Part shown: positions 23,744 to 35,104 of the stretch, one piece after another
Layout: every line of letters begins with the position of its first letter
How positions within the stretch are numbered: position 1 is the stretch's first letter
DNA from: Raphanus sativus
Taxonomy: Eukaryota; Streptophyta; Magnoliopsida; Brassicales; Brassicaceae
Reading direction: 5' to 3'
Length of the DNA stretch: 64,000 bases
Assembly: GCF_000801105.2 (NCBI RefSeq)
Contig: NC_079511.1
Location: 20,979,792-21,043,791 of the forward strand
Translations under genes and position numbers: made by a program
The notes under the pieces: generated by a model
Told to the model about the DNA's origin: nothing
What the model saw: the letters and a program-made list of their open reading frames with translations, nothing else
Database searches by the model: none

Positions 23744-24600
23744 CCATTTAGCCAAAAAAAAAAACAAAATAATAACCCAAAAGAACTCATTTGTCTTAGA
23801 AGTTATCTCATTTCGACATTTGTATGATTATCTGTATGAAATAACCAAACAACAATAATAGAATATCAAAGACCGAAAAAGTTTTCTTAATAAAAACATT
23901 AACTAAAATATATAAAGGTCAAGATAATAAAATTCTACATAAAGTAAATTGCCATGTACGAAATTTATGATATAATATTGGAAAGAATTTTTTTTAACTA
24001 ATGAACAAGATTTAACTTAGATTTTACATCAACAACTATTTAGATATTATTATTAAAACATTGACAGAAAATAGTAGATATATAAAATTATTCGAACATG
24101 ATATGAAAACACTAAAATTGAGATCTAGGTGGAGTTCACGAAAACAAAAAAAAAACAAAAATACCCAACGATTCCTACTTTCTCTATTATTTTATTTTCA
24201 AGTAAAATTACGAAATATTAAGGAAATAAGAACTTACTATTTTTCTAGTAAAAAAAAATTATAATTATACACAAAATATTAGTGTAAACAATCTGCGAGT
24301 TGTAAATCATTCTCTAAATATATAGAAACGATGCAGGTATCCAAATCTCTTTGCTTCGCTTTTTTTATGAAACCTGAATCATATAATTGACTTCACCATT
24401 ATCCAAATAAGAGAAGGATACCAAATTTGGGATTATGAACATTATTTTAAAATAAAACAACATTAAATAAACCTCATAAAATTTACTACTCTGGTACAAC
24501 AACCAAAATCATACACAACGCGAAACACAAAAAACAATAACATTTCATCACTTACCTAAATTCTACTAAAATACAAATCATGATAAGTCAAAGATCATAG
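23744..24600. other. Intergenic, strongly AT-rich
   Basis: No gene, RNA or element boundary was recognised. Confidence 0.5.
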
Positions 24601-25165
24601 CAAAACACGACATCAGCTCTACATATTTATATAGAGCAACATGTACGTCTTCGATCCCGCACTCGAGCGAGGCTTGAAATCAATTGTATTATCTTGCCTT
24701 TACATGTACATCATCACCTCAATATATACATGAGACTGTTGCATGATTACAGGGAAATTATCGTAACAAACATAAGAGATATCCAAGAATATCGGATGGT
24801 TTTGTTGGCATATTTTATCACTCCCCCTCAGTCTAATCGTTGGGTGCCCGAATGGATAGAATACGACTAAAGTTGTTGAAGAGCGATGAAGGAAGGACCT
24901 TTGTGAAGATATCAGAAAACTGAGATGAGGATGGAACATGGAGAACACATACTTGTCCCACAGCGACCTTGTCATTAGTAAACCGACGAACATAAATGAG
25001 GTTTTTAATAATATTTGAAGCAACAAGTAAATTATTTAAAGATCGGGCACGAGAATTAGAAGGAAGAGAAGTGGAACCATAGGAAGTAATCGGGACTTGA
25101 GAACTGTTACCAACCATAACCGATTTTCCGGTGCAGTTCTTGGCGTCTTTTTCGTATAATAATGT
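24600..25165 (-). pseudogene. Copia retrotransposon deletion derivative with 3' LTR start
   Basis: On the minus strand a frame from about 25117 to 24836 begins with the GAG-pre-integrase region (RSLNNLLVASNIIKNLIYVR, RFTNDK). It passes directly into the extreme C-terminus of copia RNase H (VLHVPSSSQFSDIFTKVLP). Integrase, reverse transcriptase and most of RNase H are missing between the two. Just after the stop is a purine-rich CTGAGGGGGAGTGATA, the usual copia polypurine tract, so the 3' LTR starts near 24823 and runs left. No 5' LTR is seen. Confidence 0.8.
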
Positions 25166-25605
25166 GGTATTTTGCTTGCAGTTTTATATTTTATGTAAGC
25201 TTTTATTAATTAATATTTATGTAATATTTTATTATATGTGTTATTTATAAAAGTTTTATGAATTTTTATTAATTGTGACAAATAAAAAGATCATAGTGTA
25301 AAATAAAAATAGTTTTGGAATTAGTTTTAAAATTTTGCTTTTGGAGAAGAATACTTTAAAACTTTAAATATACAGTTTGGGAAACTTCAAACTAGAGATT
25401 GCTTTTGGAAATGCTCTTGGTGTTTAGAATTTTGAATTTAGAATTTTTCAATGTTAGAGTTCTTTCCTTTTGTAATTAATATTATTTTACATTTTAATTT
25501 TTATCAATAGAATATGATTTGATAGGTTTTTATTAGCTATTATTTTCGTAGTCAACCTAGAAGTTCAACGCTAGATGTAACCAAAAAACTCTATAATTAA
25601 TAATA
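25166..25605. other. Intergenic, AT-rich
   Basis: No gene was recognised. Confidence 0.5.
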
Positions 25606-25855
25606 CTCCATCTGTTTCAATATACTTGATGCTTTAGAGAAGTTTTGTTGTTTCATAATAGATGATATTTGCATATATAAATATTTGTAATTTTAATTTT
25701 ATCAAATCTGTGTAATCAATTGAATTATTTTTATTTTTATTTATAATTAAATAAACTAGTTTTAAATTATAATTCATTAATACTTTTAATTAAAAGTAGG
25801 TGTTTTTAATATTTGTGCATTATAGTAAAACATAAGTAATAAGAAACGGAGAGAG
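25606..25855. mobile_element. Stowaway-type MITE (Tc1/mariner), 250 bp
   Basis: The left end CTCCATCTGTTTC and the right end GAAACGGAGAGAG form inverted repeats, flanked by TA on both sides (25604-25605 and 25856-25857). These ends and the TA duplication are typical of plant Stowaway elements. Confidence 0.8.
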
Positions 25856-25857
25856 TA

Positions 25858-27493
25858 GGTCATAAATAGTTTTTGTAAAAACAATGAGTAGCGCCGAAAG
25901 AAAGGTAAAACAATGAGTAGCTAGTATGTAATGTGGAACAGGTGCTATATAATATGCCCTCACTATTATTGTATGTGAAACAAATGATGATAAGTTGATA
26001 ACATATGATTATGGGCTAATTTGCCTACTAGCCAATTTTGAGATCAATATTAAGAATATGACTATTTATTTGACATAATTAAGTGGATAGCAATTTTTTT
26101 CCATGTTTTTCCCGGTTCTAACCTTTTGTCTTGCAGGTACACGGTAAAGAAAAGTTGAAGACGTGATATGTTGTAACCAATGATCTTATATAACATAGAT
26201 TATAAATAACATGGAACAAACTAGATGGTATAGCAAGTATTAATAAAATTATTAAATAGATTGGTATATTCGAAAATGAGTTGCGTTTAACTCTTCGATA
26301 TTTATGGCTAATTTATACACCTAAACCCAAGCATTAATCACTAATCCCTAAAAATAAATAAACCCTAAATCCAAATACAACATCTACAAATAGAATGGTA
26401 ACAAACAAATAATATAGTACATATTGTTCAAAATTTGAAATGTTTACACTAATCACTAAATCAAAAATTTCTATAAACTAAATCCAAAACACTAATCACT
26501 AAACCCTAAAAGAAAATATAAACCCTAATCCAAATATCAATATATACACATAGTACATATTATTTAAATTTTAAAATGTTTATGATTCTATGAAAAGATA
26601 TAATGTTTACTCCAACGTTAACTCAAATCTTCCATAAACTAAATACAAAACACTAATCACTAAACCCTAAAAAGAAATATAAACCTTAAATCCTAAACTC
26701 AAATATCAAAATATATTTCTAAATAAAATAAAATATTTTTTATTAACCGTCAAATAGAATGGAATAACGTAAAATAATATAGGAAAATGTGGTAAGGATG
26801 GAAGAAAAACAGTGGTAACTAGCAATCGAAAAAAAAGAAGGTAATTTGAGTTTTCATTGACCGGATAATAGGGATAATACAGTATATATTATAGAAATAG
26901 TTGATGTACTTTTTTTTTGGTTAGATACTATATTATCATATGTTTTGTAGTCCTCTGACCCAATTTCCCTATGATTATTTCGAATGTTTAGAATTCAAAA
27001 AGAGATTTACTTTTACAAAAAAAAAATATAGCTTATTACACAGCGTGTTAGTTGACTCATCCAATAATCTTTGTTCCATTGGTCATTGAAAATTATTTAT
27101 TTTGTTTTCTTTTACGCGTTACGCCCTTTATAGATACCTACCTCTCGCGCCATGACAACTGTTGTTCTTATTACTTTTTGGTTAAAGGATCTGAAGAAGT
27201 TAAAGAACGTGCTGGAAAAGTAAGAATTATGCGATGCATTACCAAAAAGAAACAATAAAAAAGAAAATAAAGAAGTAAGCAATAAACATGACCCATAAGA
27301 GATATATATTTGTGTAGTTTTTTTTTTTTTGCTTGAAGTATTTGTGTAGTTAGTGATGGAAAATAATGCATGATCTAAACCTGCCGTGAATACTATTTTA
27401 ATTTTACGAGAATTTATCAAACAGCGTTTCAGTAAATTATAAAACTGATTTATCATATATAACTAAAAAAAATTATACACGATTACAAGTTTA
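25858..27493. other. Intergenic, with an AAACCCTAAA-rich patch
   Basis: No gene was recognised. Besides the repeat patch listed separately, the stretch 27050-27460 has moderate complexity but no convincing exon. Confidence 0.45.
26315..26725. repeat. Diverged repeats containing CACTAATCACTAAACCCTAAA
   Basis: The phrase built on ACTAATCACTAAACCCTAAA, followed by AAATAAAYATAAACCCTAA and AAATATCAA, occurs about three times with roughly 120-180 bp spacing. The AAACCCTAA cores resemble plant telomere repeats but are isolated units. Confidence 0.65.
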
Positions 27494-28148
27494 TCTATAT
27501 TATAAAGATAACGTCTCATTTCAGGCCGTTTTACAAAGATCCATGCCTGACAGTTTTATTTGCAATATGCTGAAAAAATTGTGTGTATTTTATTTTTTGA
27601 TATATCTTTTCTTATAACATATATACGTCTATTTGTAAAATCATAAATTAAATCTAAATTAAACAATACAACATTTAATAAAATTTTGAAACATTACATT
27701 ATAAAATTAAAATTTAGCAGGTTATCTGAACTCTGCTGAAGAGAAACGTAGATGCCAGACAAAAGCTTTTTCTGAAGACAAAATTAAGAGAAAGTAGATG
27801 CAAGAGCTATGCAAATGCAGTTACTCTTTATTTTCAGCTTGGTGGTTTCATTTGCATTTTTTATAAATAAATGATAAATTTGCAAAAAGGAAACCACTTT
27901 AAGGTTTATATATATGTATATATATATATATACTTAAAATGGAAAATAAATAGATGAAATATATCAATGGATAAAATCAAAGGATTGTAAAATATATATG
28001 AAATCAGTCACCTGTCAACACTCCTCTTTTATGTTTTGTTGTTTATGATGTATAATATTACTGTTCACTAGATTGAAGTACCTTCTGTTGCGGATAAGCT
28101 TTTTGCTAGGCAAATTGTTGTTTATTTCTTTCATTGGGTTGATTTATA

Positions 28149-28384
28149 CTCTCTCCGTTCAGATTAATTATCGTTATAGAGAAAACATTGTTTTAAAATA
28201 AATGTCGTTTTATAATTTTAATGCAAAATTTATTAATAAGATTTTTCTGTTTATTTTTATATTGGTTAAAATATTGTTAGGTATATGGATAATGATTTTG
28301 TTATTTTGAAAATATAAAAAATTAAATATTTTTTTAATCTATGTGTATAAACCTAAAACGATAAATAAAATGAAAGGGAGAGAG
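28149..28384. mobile_element. Stowaway-like MITE, about 236 bp
   Basis: The left end CTCTCTCCGTTC follows TA. The right end GAAAGGGAGAGAG is its near-perfect inverted complement but is followed by TG, so one target-site base has changed. It lies within the putative 3.9-kb Helitron. Confidence 0.65.
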
Positions 28385-29579
28385 TGTTCCGTTTTAAAGC
28401 GAAACTGAAGGAGTATTCCGTTGATGCTTGGGTTTGAAACTTTTCTTCTTTGATGGTTGAACACATATCCATTTTCTATGATGCTCTTTCTCTCTTATAT
28501 ATTAAGAGTTTATAAGTCAACATAAAAACAAAGTATCTCAGATGAAAAGGACGATGGTGATGTTGGAATTACTCGGTTGATTTAGTGGAGACATAATAAA
28601 AACTGGCATCTTCTATTAAGGTAGTCCTGTAAAGAGTCTTCTACCGCAGAGGTCATGCAAATACATAGGTCCTTCCCTTATCTTTTGTTGAATCAATTAG
28701 AGTTATCTCAGATTTAATTTCCCACCAGTTGTAGAAGACTCAATCTCTAGTGACGGTGAAGGCGAAACCTAAATATAAAGAGTACAAAATCAAGGTGAAA
28801 TGAGGAATGAAGAGAAAGATCTAGATTTGCATTTTCCATTTATGCCACATGGTTGAAAGTTATTTTGTTACTCTACCTGTATTTCACTTTGTAATGTGTG
28901 TAAGAATAAAAATATTGCACTCTTTATATTTAATAAAATCAGAAGTTGACAAAAAACATATATTATATATTTTAACAAATTTAAATTAAAAATATTTATA
29001 GTATTATATATAAATTAATGTTATATATCTTTGTCATATTAGTTCTCACAAAACTAATAATATAAATATACTTAGTTAACATTTTTTTTAAAAAAATACA
29101 CTTAGTGATTTATATATATTAACTACTTGAATATTGATTATTAAAAACCGAATTGTTCTGAAAATAGATTTGTTTTAAGAAACGCGCACGCTTACACACC
29201 CACACACATATTATATATATACGATAATTTGGAAAACCAAAATATTCAAAAATAAAGTAGTTATGAAGTTAGTTTAGATTAATTAAAACTCAATTTTAAA
29301 TATCATATTAAAACATATTTAATCTTTAATAACCGATAAATAAAGTCTAATATTATATAAATATAAACATAAAAATTCTACCATATATATATATGAGCAT
29401 TTTATGCATTCCGTTCACATTAGTTCTAACAAATGTCAATTAAGATTAACGAAGTCTTTTTTCAAATAGTGTACTTACATTTATTCTACCTTGAATCATT
29501 TTGGTTGAATAAATAAATACACAAATATATTTTTAAATAACAAATATAATTAATCTCATATTACGTATTCATGTTTCAG

Positions 29580-30040
29580 GACTAAAATTTAAAATTATGA
29601 CTTACTTTATCTGAACCAACCAAACATGACAAAACTAACCAAATGAATTTTATTAGTGTTTGGTTGCCATTATTTCTAAATTTATGATCGATCAGCGATC
29701 TTTCAAAACAAAAACAGTTAAACAATTGAGTAGATTTTAGAATATGACTCACTTGATCTGAACCAAACATGACAAAATTAACCAAAGTATTTTATTAGTT
29801 TATGGTTATCATTATGGTCTGAATTCATAAATCAGCGACTTTTCAAATCATAATTTCATTTTCTCATACTAAAACTAATCTAATACTAATAAACAGTTAA
29901 ACTATTCAGGACTAAAATTTTAAAATTAGGACTATCACTTAATCTGAACAAAACATGACAAAACTGACCAAATAAATTTACTTAGTTTGTTGTTTCATTA
30001 TGTTCTGAATTCATAATTGATCAGCGATCTTTCTAAGGTT
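29580..30040. repeat. Three diverged direct repeats, about 150-190 bp each
   Basis: Each unit contains TGATCTGAACCAAACATGACAAAA or a variant, then a TTTATTAGTTTATGGTT-type segment, then GATCAGCGATCTTTC. The units start near 29580, 29740 and 29920. There is no coding potential. Confidence 0.8.
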
Positions 30041-31406
30041 CAGTTCACTTGTTCAACTTTAAACCGATACACACTTCGACTTTTACCTATTTTCTGATCA
30101 AAACAACATACATTAAATTACACTAAATTTTACAAAAAAAGATATGCATTGATCTAAAAGAAATAACCTAACTAAGTGAAATTTCCAATTTTAGCTCAAT
30201 ATAGAACCAAAATTGTGCTTAAACTCGGAAAATTTTCCATAGCCTAATATACCCAAAACAACAAATAACCAAGCTTGTCTGAATTTATTTACCAAATATC
30301 AGTTCTAATTAAAATATCAGCATAAGACTAGAGAACATTCATTTAATTTTCACACATATAAATTACAAAAGCTATTTATATGTTATAAACAAAAGAAATT
30401 GGAAGAATAACCAAGTACTATGATTTAATTATTTTGAAGATATTTGTACTCATGCATCTCAAAAGATTGTTGATATGGTTCGCTAATGCAAATCTGTACC
30501 GGTCATCATTCAGCTTTCTTTACATTTTTCTAAAACAGCAGATAGCAAATTAAACAAAATTTATAAATTCAAATTAAAGATAAAGAACCAAGAAAAATAC
30601 AATAAAATAATCTAATTTAACCTAATATAACAAAAGATGGTTACAATATAAGAAAAAAAAAGATTTAGATTCTTATACCCAAAATCATAGTTTTTTGCCA
30701 TCAATACTACAGACCCACTCTAGACTTGGTAAAACAAAGTGGGAACTCTGTGTCTGTGTATACGACTTAAGACGGTTGACTCCAATCATTCCGTGTTAGA
30801 CTGTTTGTCCTTATATTTTAAGTTTGAAAAATGTCAAAACGAACAGAAATTCATTATAATTACATTAAAATAGAAAAGAGAACCGATCAAGTAATAATTT
30901 TATAGTATTGGACATTTATTCTTCAGGTCGGTTTGGAATAGTCTTATTGGGCCAGGTATATTCGAACCGGCTCTTATCAGATTCAATTTTTTTGAATAGA
31001 AGAGTTTTGGATCCATACATGCATATACCTGCAGAGTTTCGGTTCAGATTTTTTGGTGTTGGTCCTGTTCGGATTTTCGAGTCTGAATGAAACACCTAAA
31101 CCTATCTCCACATGTTTGATACTAATTTTTGCATGAGATTTTCAACTTGTGCTTGGATCCACAGACGAAAAACATCCTAAGCAATAAGTAATGCTAATTT
31201 GTAGACTAAATGTATGCATCTTATAAATAAAGATTCTATATTTTTGTTGACTAATCTATAATCAATATTTTCAGATTATATATACACAAAATATCATGAA
31301 AATAATGATTTTAAAAGAATAAATAATCAACTCTTTTAATTTAAAAATAAATATCATTTCAAACTCTTAAAATATAAAATCGCGCGAAGCGCGGATTAAC
31401 CCCTAG

Positions 31407-31855
31407 TATTCTGTATTTTGGTTGACGGATCTATAATCAGATTTCAATAATTTGCCTAATCTTGGTAGCCGTCTCCACTGTTTGATCTGTTTTCGGTCTT
31501 AATTGGTCTCCTAACAGTGTAGCATCTATATTCCTACGTAATTCGAGGTTTATTTAGAATCATTGACGAAAATAGCAAATAACTGAAATCAAAATCATGA
31601 TCTCTACAGAACATGGAGACAGAAGAATATTTGAAAGATTCACCATTGGTGTCTGTTTCTTCTTTTCCTTCAAAGACCAAAATATTCCAACTTGGAGGGT
31701 GTTTTCGTTTCCTGCATGCAAAACGTTTTGTATAATCTTTAAAACTTTCAAATTTGCTTTAACGAAAAGTATTTAAATAACAACTCCTCTCTTTTTAAAA
31801 TAGACAAGTTAAGCATATATTTTTTCCGCGTAATAAAAAGTGACTGATCTCCGGC
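31407..31855. other. Upstream region of the carbonic anhydrase gene
   Basis: The block 31411-31450 repeats, with changes, the sequence at 31229-31270 on the other side of the Helitron end (TTGACTAATCTATAATCA-like). Nothing else was recognised. Confidence 0.45.
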
Positions 31856-31864
31856 TATAAATAG
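31856..31864 (+). promoter_or_regulatory. TATA box of the carbonic anhydrase gene
   Basis: TATAAATAG lies 283 bases before the start codon, which leaves a long 5' leader. A short 5' leader intron ending TTCTAG at 32126 is conceivable, but the only donor in reach would make it unusually short. Confidence 0.55.
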
Positions 31865-32138
31865 CGGAGTAGAGAGCATCTCAGAACATATCAAGTAAAA
31901 TTTGTATTTATTTTCAAGTATCATCGCTCTCTGATCAATACACTGTTTTTGAAATCACCTCCCAAGGTCCTTCTACAAACTATCATCAAAAACTCTTTGA
32001 CTTGACTTTTCCAAAGCAAAGGAATTATATCAATGAATATTTATATTTCGAACGCATTAACGCCTGTATTTGGTAAAGTTTTACAATTTTCTTTTCAAAA
32101 TTATTTATTTGTTTTTTTTGTTCTAGGAACGAAAAGAA

Positions 32139-34157
32139 ATGTCGACAGAGTCTTATGAAGATACCCTTGAAAGACTAGGAGAGCTTCTCAGGTACACACT
32201 TACTTTCGCAAAGCAACTGAGACATCTTGGACTTTGCGGGTTGTGGAATGATCGAAACCATAGATCACTGCCCCCAGATACTATACCTTGACCCATTATT
32301 CTTAGGGTAGAGATAAAAGTCTGTCATCTAAGTTGTGTGATTTGAAAAGGTGAATTAATGTGCAGTTGTAAATCGGATCTCGGGAAAGTGGCGGCCGCAA
32401 AGATTGAGAAGTTATTTGGTGAGCTAGAGGAACAAAAATCCAACAAGTCATCAGATGCCGTAGAAAGAATCCGATCCGGATTTATCCATTTCAAGACACA
32501 CAAATATTTGTACGTTTTATTCCGAATTCCCTATACGGATCCGTCCATTTTAAACACATTCCAAATTCAAAAAAGACAAACAATTTAGCTCGTAATGTTC
32601 CAAGTCTTTCTACAACAATGGTTTATAGTGGTTTAATTTGACCGGTTTGACTAACTGAACCATTTTATACTACTTTTTCCCTGCACATAATAACTAGTTT
32701 CACTCTGTGACAAAAAAAAAACTAGTTTCACTTATTATTTTAATCTAGTTACCTGCAAAAGGGTATAAGACTGGAAAATAGGTTCTTTTAGTATAGATAT
32801 TCTTAAATGTGTATTTGTTAAATAAAGCTGCTCATTATATGGTTGGATTCATCAATATCCAGGAAGAAGCCTTCGTTGTACAATGCACTTGCCAAGAGCC
32901 AGAGCCCCAAGGTTTTGATTTTGCCAATCTCTTTTATTCTTTTGTTTTCCCTCGTTTGGTGGTTTCCGTTTCTTGCTTCACTTTCCTCTAATTAGCCAAA
33001 AGGCTATGAAATAGAAGAAATGATTAGACCAGTGAAGATAATGGTAACTTCATGGGAAAGCTGCTAAACGCCATTAAAAAAATACAAACCCTAACATTAG
33101 TAAGGAGGGTTAACACTGCTTGATATATATTATTTTACACGTGTAATATTGTTTTGCAGTTTCTGGTGTTTGCTTGTTCGGATTCTCGAGTTAGCCCATC
33201 TCACATCTTGAACTTTCAACCTGGGGAAGCATTTGAAATTAGAAACATTGCAAACATGGTTCCAGTTTTTGACAAGGTTTTTTCATGTCATTTCAATTAT
33301 CTTCACACCAACATCACAAGTCGTTATTAGTGGTTGAATAATACAAGCTTTTCTTTGGAAACTTGCAGACACAACACTCTGGTACTGGTGCGGCTATGGA
33401 ATATCCAATTACAGAACTCAACGTACGTAATAATTAAGAGAAATTAATGGTCATGTTCGATAGAATTGCTTCTTAAATATATTTTATTGTCTTGCTCCTT
33501 TGATCGTACATGGTCGTCTATAAGATGCTTAGTGAAAACCTGATGTGACCTAGTTTTGACCCTAAGAGATATAATGTAATGTTTTATCATTATCAGGTGG
33601 AAAACATTCTGGTGATTGGTCACAGCCGTTGTGGTGGAATAGAGGCACTCATGTCTATTAAAGATGATGCAGCTCCCCATAAGAGGTAACCAATCTCAAA
33701 CCGCTAATTTAATCAAATATATTCTAAGTACATGATATGAGACGGTTCCTTAGGCGATTGGTTCACTAACTTCATTTAAATTCTTTGAAATGGCAGCGTC
33801 TTCATAGAAAACTGGGTCAAGATCGGTACATCGGCAAAGAACAAGATTAAGCAAGAGTATGGAGACCTGAGCTTCCAAGAACAGTGCACCCATTGTGAAA
33901 AGGTATGTATAAGAAATAAAAATACACAATATTTTCCTCTGTTTCCTGTCTGGGTTGGGTTTGCAACTGAGATTTCTTTGGGCTTTAAGGAAGCGGTGAA
34001 CGTTACATTGGGGAATCTGTTGTCTTACCCATTCGTGAGAGAAAGAGTGGAGAAGGGTAAGCTCGCCCTAAGAGGGGCTCACTATGATTTCGTTAAGGGA
34101 ACGTTTGAACTTTGGGAACTCGACGTCAAGATCACCCCTGCCTTTGCCTTTTCTTAA
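32139..34157 (+). CDS. BCA3: Beta carbonic anhydrase, cytosolic type (BCA3-like)
   Basis: Eight exons: 32139-32191, 32366-32509, 32863-32911, 33160-33276, 33369-33422, 33597-33685, 33797-33902 and 33990-34157. All junctions are GT-AG and phases join to an uninterrupted 259-residue frame. The start [17 protein letters not shown] and the end ITPAFAFS match Arabidopsis BCA3 as I recall it. It interconverts CO2 and bicarbonate using zinc. The expected ligands are present: Cys88 in ACSDSR, and His148 and Cys151 in GHSRCGG, with the Asp90/Arg92 dyad intact. There is no transit peptide, so the cytosol is likely. Differences from the usual family are an acidic residue in GEAFEIRN, where a hydrophobic one is normal, and Arg150 in the zinc loop. 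It is not part of the surrounding At1g48 gene order, so it has probably moved here. Confidence 0.9.
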
Positions 34158-34607
34158 TATAATTCCTAACCCTACTTACATTTATTTTATGTTGCTTCCA
34201 AGTGTGTTCTTACCATGTAATTGCTTCTGTTTCTTGTTTATGTCTATTGTTTATGTTTATGTGTGAAAAGAAATGAATAAGCTATAAAAAGCATTATTTT
34301 AGTTTCCGGCTTCATTTGAGTTTATAACTCCAGTTGCACACACTCTACAACGAGTTATTATCCGATGAATCAATCAACAATCATCAACTCTACCACTTAG
34401 ATTACAAATGAAAAACACCTGAAATAAAAAAAAAGATATTGAGAGCTTTATTTTTTGAAAAGTTTTTAAGACAATAAAGAAAAGTTGTTCTTTAACCTTT
34501 GTGTTTCTAAAGATTTGTATTGATATTAGTGTTTAAGTTAAAGATTCTATCTTGGCGATAATAAAAAAATCACGTAAGCAAGATAACAGACATGAATAGA
34601 GCTCACC
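34158..34607. other. 3' UTR of the carbonic anhydrase gene and spacer
   Basis: AATGAATAAGC near 34273 could serve as a polyadenylation signal. The rest is AT-rich and ends where the copia gag remnant begins. Confidence 0.45.
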
Positions 34608-34631
34608 ATGCACAAAGACTTTGGATCTGCA

Positions 34632-35100
34632 TCTATCCAATTTCCGATGATGACATCGACAAACAACACAGTTTGGTCAATAAGAATGAAGGTTTTGCTA
34701 CGTGTTCATGAATTTTTGGAAGCAATCGAACATGGTTCGGATGATCAAAAGAAAAACAATGTGGAGAAAACTCTTTTATTCCAATCCATTCGTGAGAACT
34801 ATATTTTCCAAGTGAGAGAATAAACCACATTAAAAGAGATATGAGAGGCCATTAAGTCATGATACCTTTGAGATGATCGTGTATAAGAGGAAAAACTTCA
34901 GACGTTGATGTCAGAGTTTGATAGGTTGAAGATAAATGATAATGATTCGGTCAATGATTTTTCGGGAAATACATCAGGTTTATCATACAAGACAGCCTCG
35001 TTGAGAGAAAATGTAAAAAATCCAAAAATGAAGAAATTCTTGATCGGACTCCCGAGATACAAGTTTATCCAGATCATATCATCTCTTGAGCCCCAACACC
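34632..35100 (+). pseudogene. Copia gag fragment interrupted by a LINE
   Basis: The frames contain TNNTVWSIRMKVLLRVHEF, then EAIEHGSDDQKKN, LLFQSIREN, LMSEFDRLKINDNDSVNDF and KKFLIGLPRYKFIQIISSLE. These appear in the order found in copia gag (UBN2/retrotran_gag). Frameshifts separate the first and second halves near 34823-34905. The gag stops abruptly where LINE coding sequence begins, and no later copia sequence resumes after the LINE. Confidence 0.8.
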
Positions 35101-35104
35101 TAAA

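Larger units (their letters stand above)
27494..31406 (+). mobile_element. Probable Helitron, about 3.9 kb
   Basis: The 3' end is clear: a CGCGCGAAGCGCG hairpin (31381-31393) then GATTAACCCCTAG ending at 31406, followed by T. The best 5' candidate is TCTATATTATAAAG at 27494, preceded by A. A second candidate, TCTTATATATTAAG at 28493, lacks the preceding A. The interior has no helicase coding sequence. It holds a MITE and a triple repeat, so the element would be non-autonomous and old. The pairing of ends is inferred. Confidence 0.4.
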
